NCBI GenBank assembly: GCA_021739695.1
Contig: JAIPBM010000032.1
Span: 1 to 50,777, forward strand
Origin: Flavobacteriales bacterium
Lineage (GTDB): Bacteria > Bacteroidota > Bacteroidia > UBA10329
Reading direction: 5' to 3'
Length of the DNA: 50,777 bases
Shown: piece after piece, positions 50,639 through 50,777 of the stretch
Numbering within the stretch: position 1 is the stretch's first letter
Layout of the letters: every line of letters begins with the position of its first letter
Program-made: the position numbers and the translations under genes
Notes under the pieces: model-generated
What the model was told of the DNA's origin: nothing
What the model saw: only the letters and a program-made list of their open reading frames with translations
Database searches by the model: none

Positions 50639-50777
50639 CTACCTCCACCACCTCAGCGGGTTCAACTTTTTGATGACCGATGCTTCAGGGTCGCCACTCG
50701 GGCCGAAGGACATCATCACCATGCTGATCTCGTTGTCGATGCTTACTTTTTTGACTTCGGGTTTCTTGTATTTCTTT
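50639..50777 (-). CDS. C-terminal fragment of an unknown protein (cut by window edge)
   Basis: The minus strand has 45 open codons ending at a TAG (rc of 50639-50641): KKYKKPEVKKVSIDNEISMV, MMSFGPSGDPEASVIKKLNP, LRWWR. The basic N-terminal part followed by a hydrophobic strand and a WW-containing tail looks coding, and the frame runs off the window. The start and most of the protein are outside. Family not recognised. Confidence 0.6.
   Translation of the reverse strand, partial: KKYKKPEVKKVSIDNEISMVMMSFGPSGDPEASVIKKLNPLRWWR

Overview
The window looks like a chromosomal segment of a Bacteroidota bacterium, probably Flavobacteriales or a close relative. The grounds are proteins with type IX secretion (T9SS) C-terminal domains, lipoproteins with short hydrophobic leaders, carboxypeptidase-D-like/TonB-plug architectures, promoter-like TAnnTTTG boxes, no obvious Shine-Dalgarno tracts, and many short palindromic repeats between genes. 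No rRNA, complete tRNA or CRISPR array was found. A lipoprotein gene is cut by the left edge and an unknown gene by the right edge.

Layout. (1) 0.3-4.5 kb, minus strand: four consecutive TPR-protein genes, then rarA (AAA+ replication/recombination factor). (2) 4.6-8.5 kb, minus: a lipoprotein, a large secreted von Willebrand A protein carrying a TonB-plug-like segment, and a small Cys-rich paralogue. (3) 8.9-19.2 kb, plus: a catabolic cluster for branched-chain or related acyl-CoAs. It runs TetR regulator, biotin-dependent acyl-CoA carboxylase beta and alpha subunits (methylcrotonyl-CoA carboxylase type), small protein, enoyl-CoA hydratase, BKACE-family enzyme, YciI-like secreted protein, acyl-CoA dehydrogenase, small membrane protein, and an acyl-CoA dehydrogenase fused to an SCP2 domain. 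A strong bidirectional terminator ends it. (4) 19.3-24.4 kb: two T9SS-secreted paralogues with nearly identical tails, an AidB-like acyl-CoA dehydrogenase and a steroid 5-alpha-reductase-like membrane enzyme. (5) 24.6-33.3 kb: a 1061-aa TPR protein with an outer-membrane beta-barrel partner, a YceI lipoprotein, a Sel1 protein, a fatty-acid desaturase and a possible transglutaminase-like lipoprotein.

(6) 33.6-46.4 kb is an accessory region. A large serine recombinase has a tiny overlapping gene upstream and a MerR-like regulator. Its 3' end runs into a palindromic, tRNA/tmRNA-3'-end-like sequence that could be an attachment site. Next to it sits a compact six-gene plus-strand operon: hsdR, tcmP (three-Cys-motif partner), a three-Cys Gp37/Gp68-type protein, an AlbA_2/GHKL-type DNA-binding protein with an in-frame 12-bp tandem repeat, hsdS and hsdM. 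The last three overlap by 4 bp each. A type I restriction-modification system carrying a TcmP/three-Cys pair and an AlbA_2 protein as cargo is the best candidate here for an under-described composite defence system. (7) 46.5-50.8 kb: two alpha/beta hydrolases, a frameshifted and an intact GNAT acetyltransferase, a lipoprotein and a T9SS-tail pseudogene.

A second theme is repeat invasion. At least six families of short palindromic repeats occupy spacers in the 11-30 kb region, and three copies or half-copies appear inside reading frames: the linker of the carboxylase alpha subunit, the linker of the dehydrogenase-SCP2 fusion, and the signal-peptide n-region of the 1061-aa TPR protein. A roughly 76-nt element with conserved stems occurs twice and may be a structured RNA. 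All coordinates come from reading the sequence; no database search was possible.
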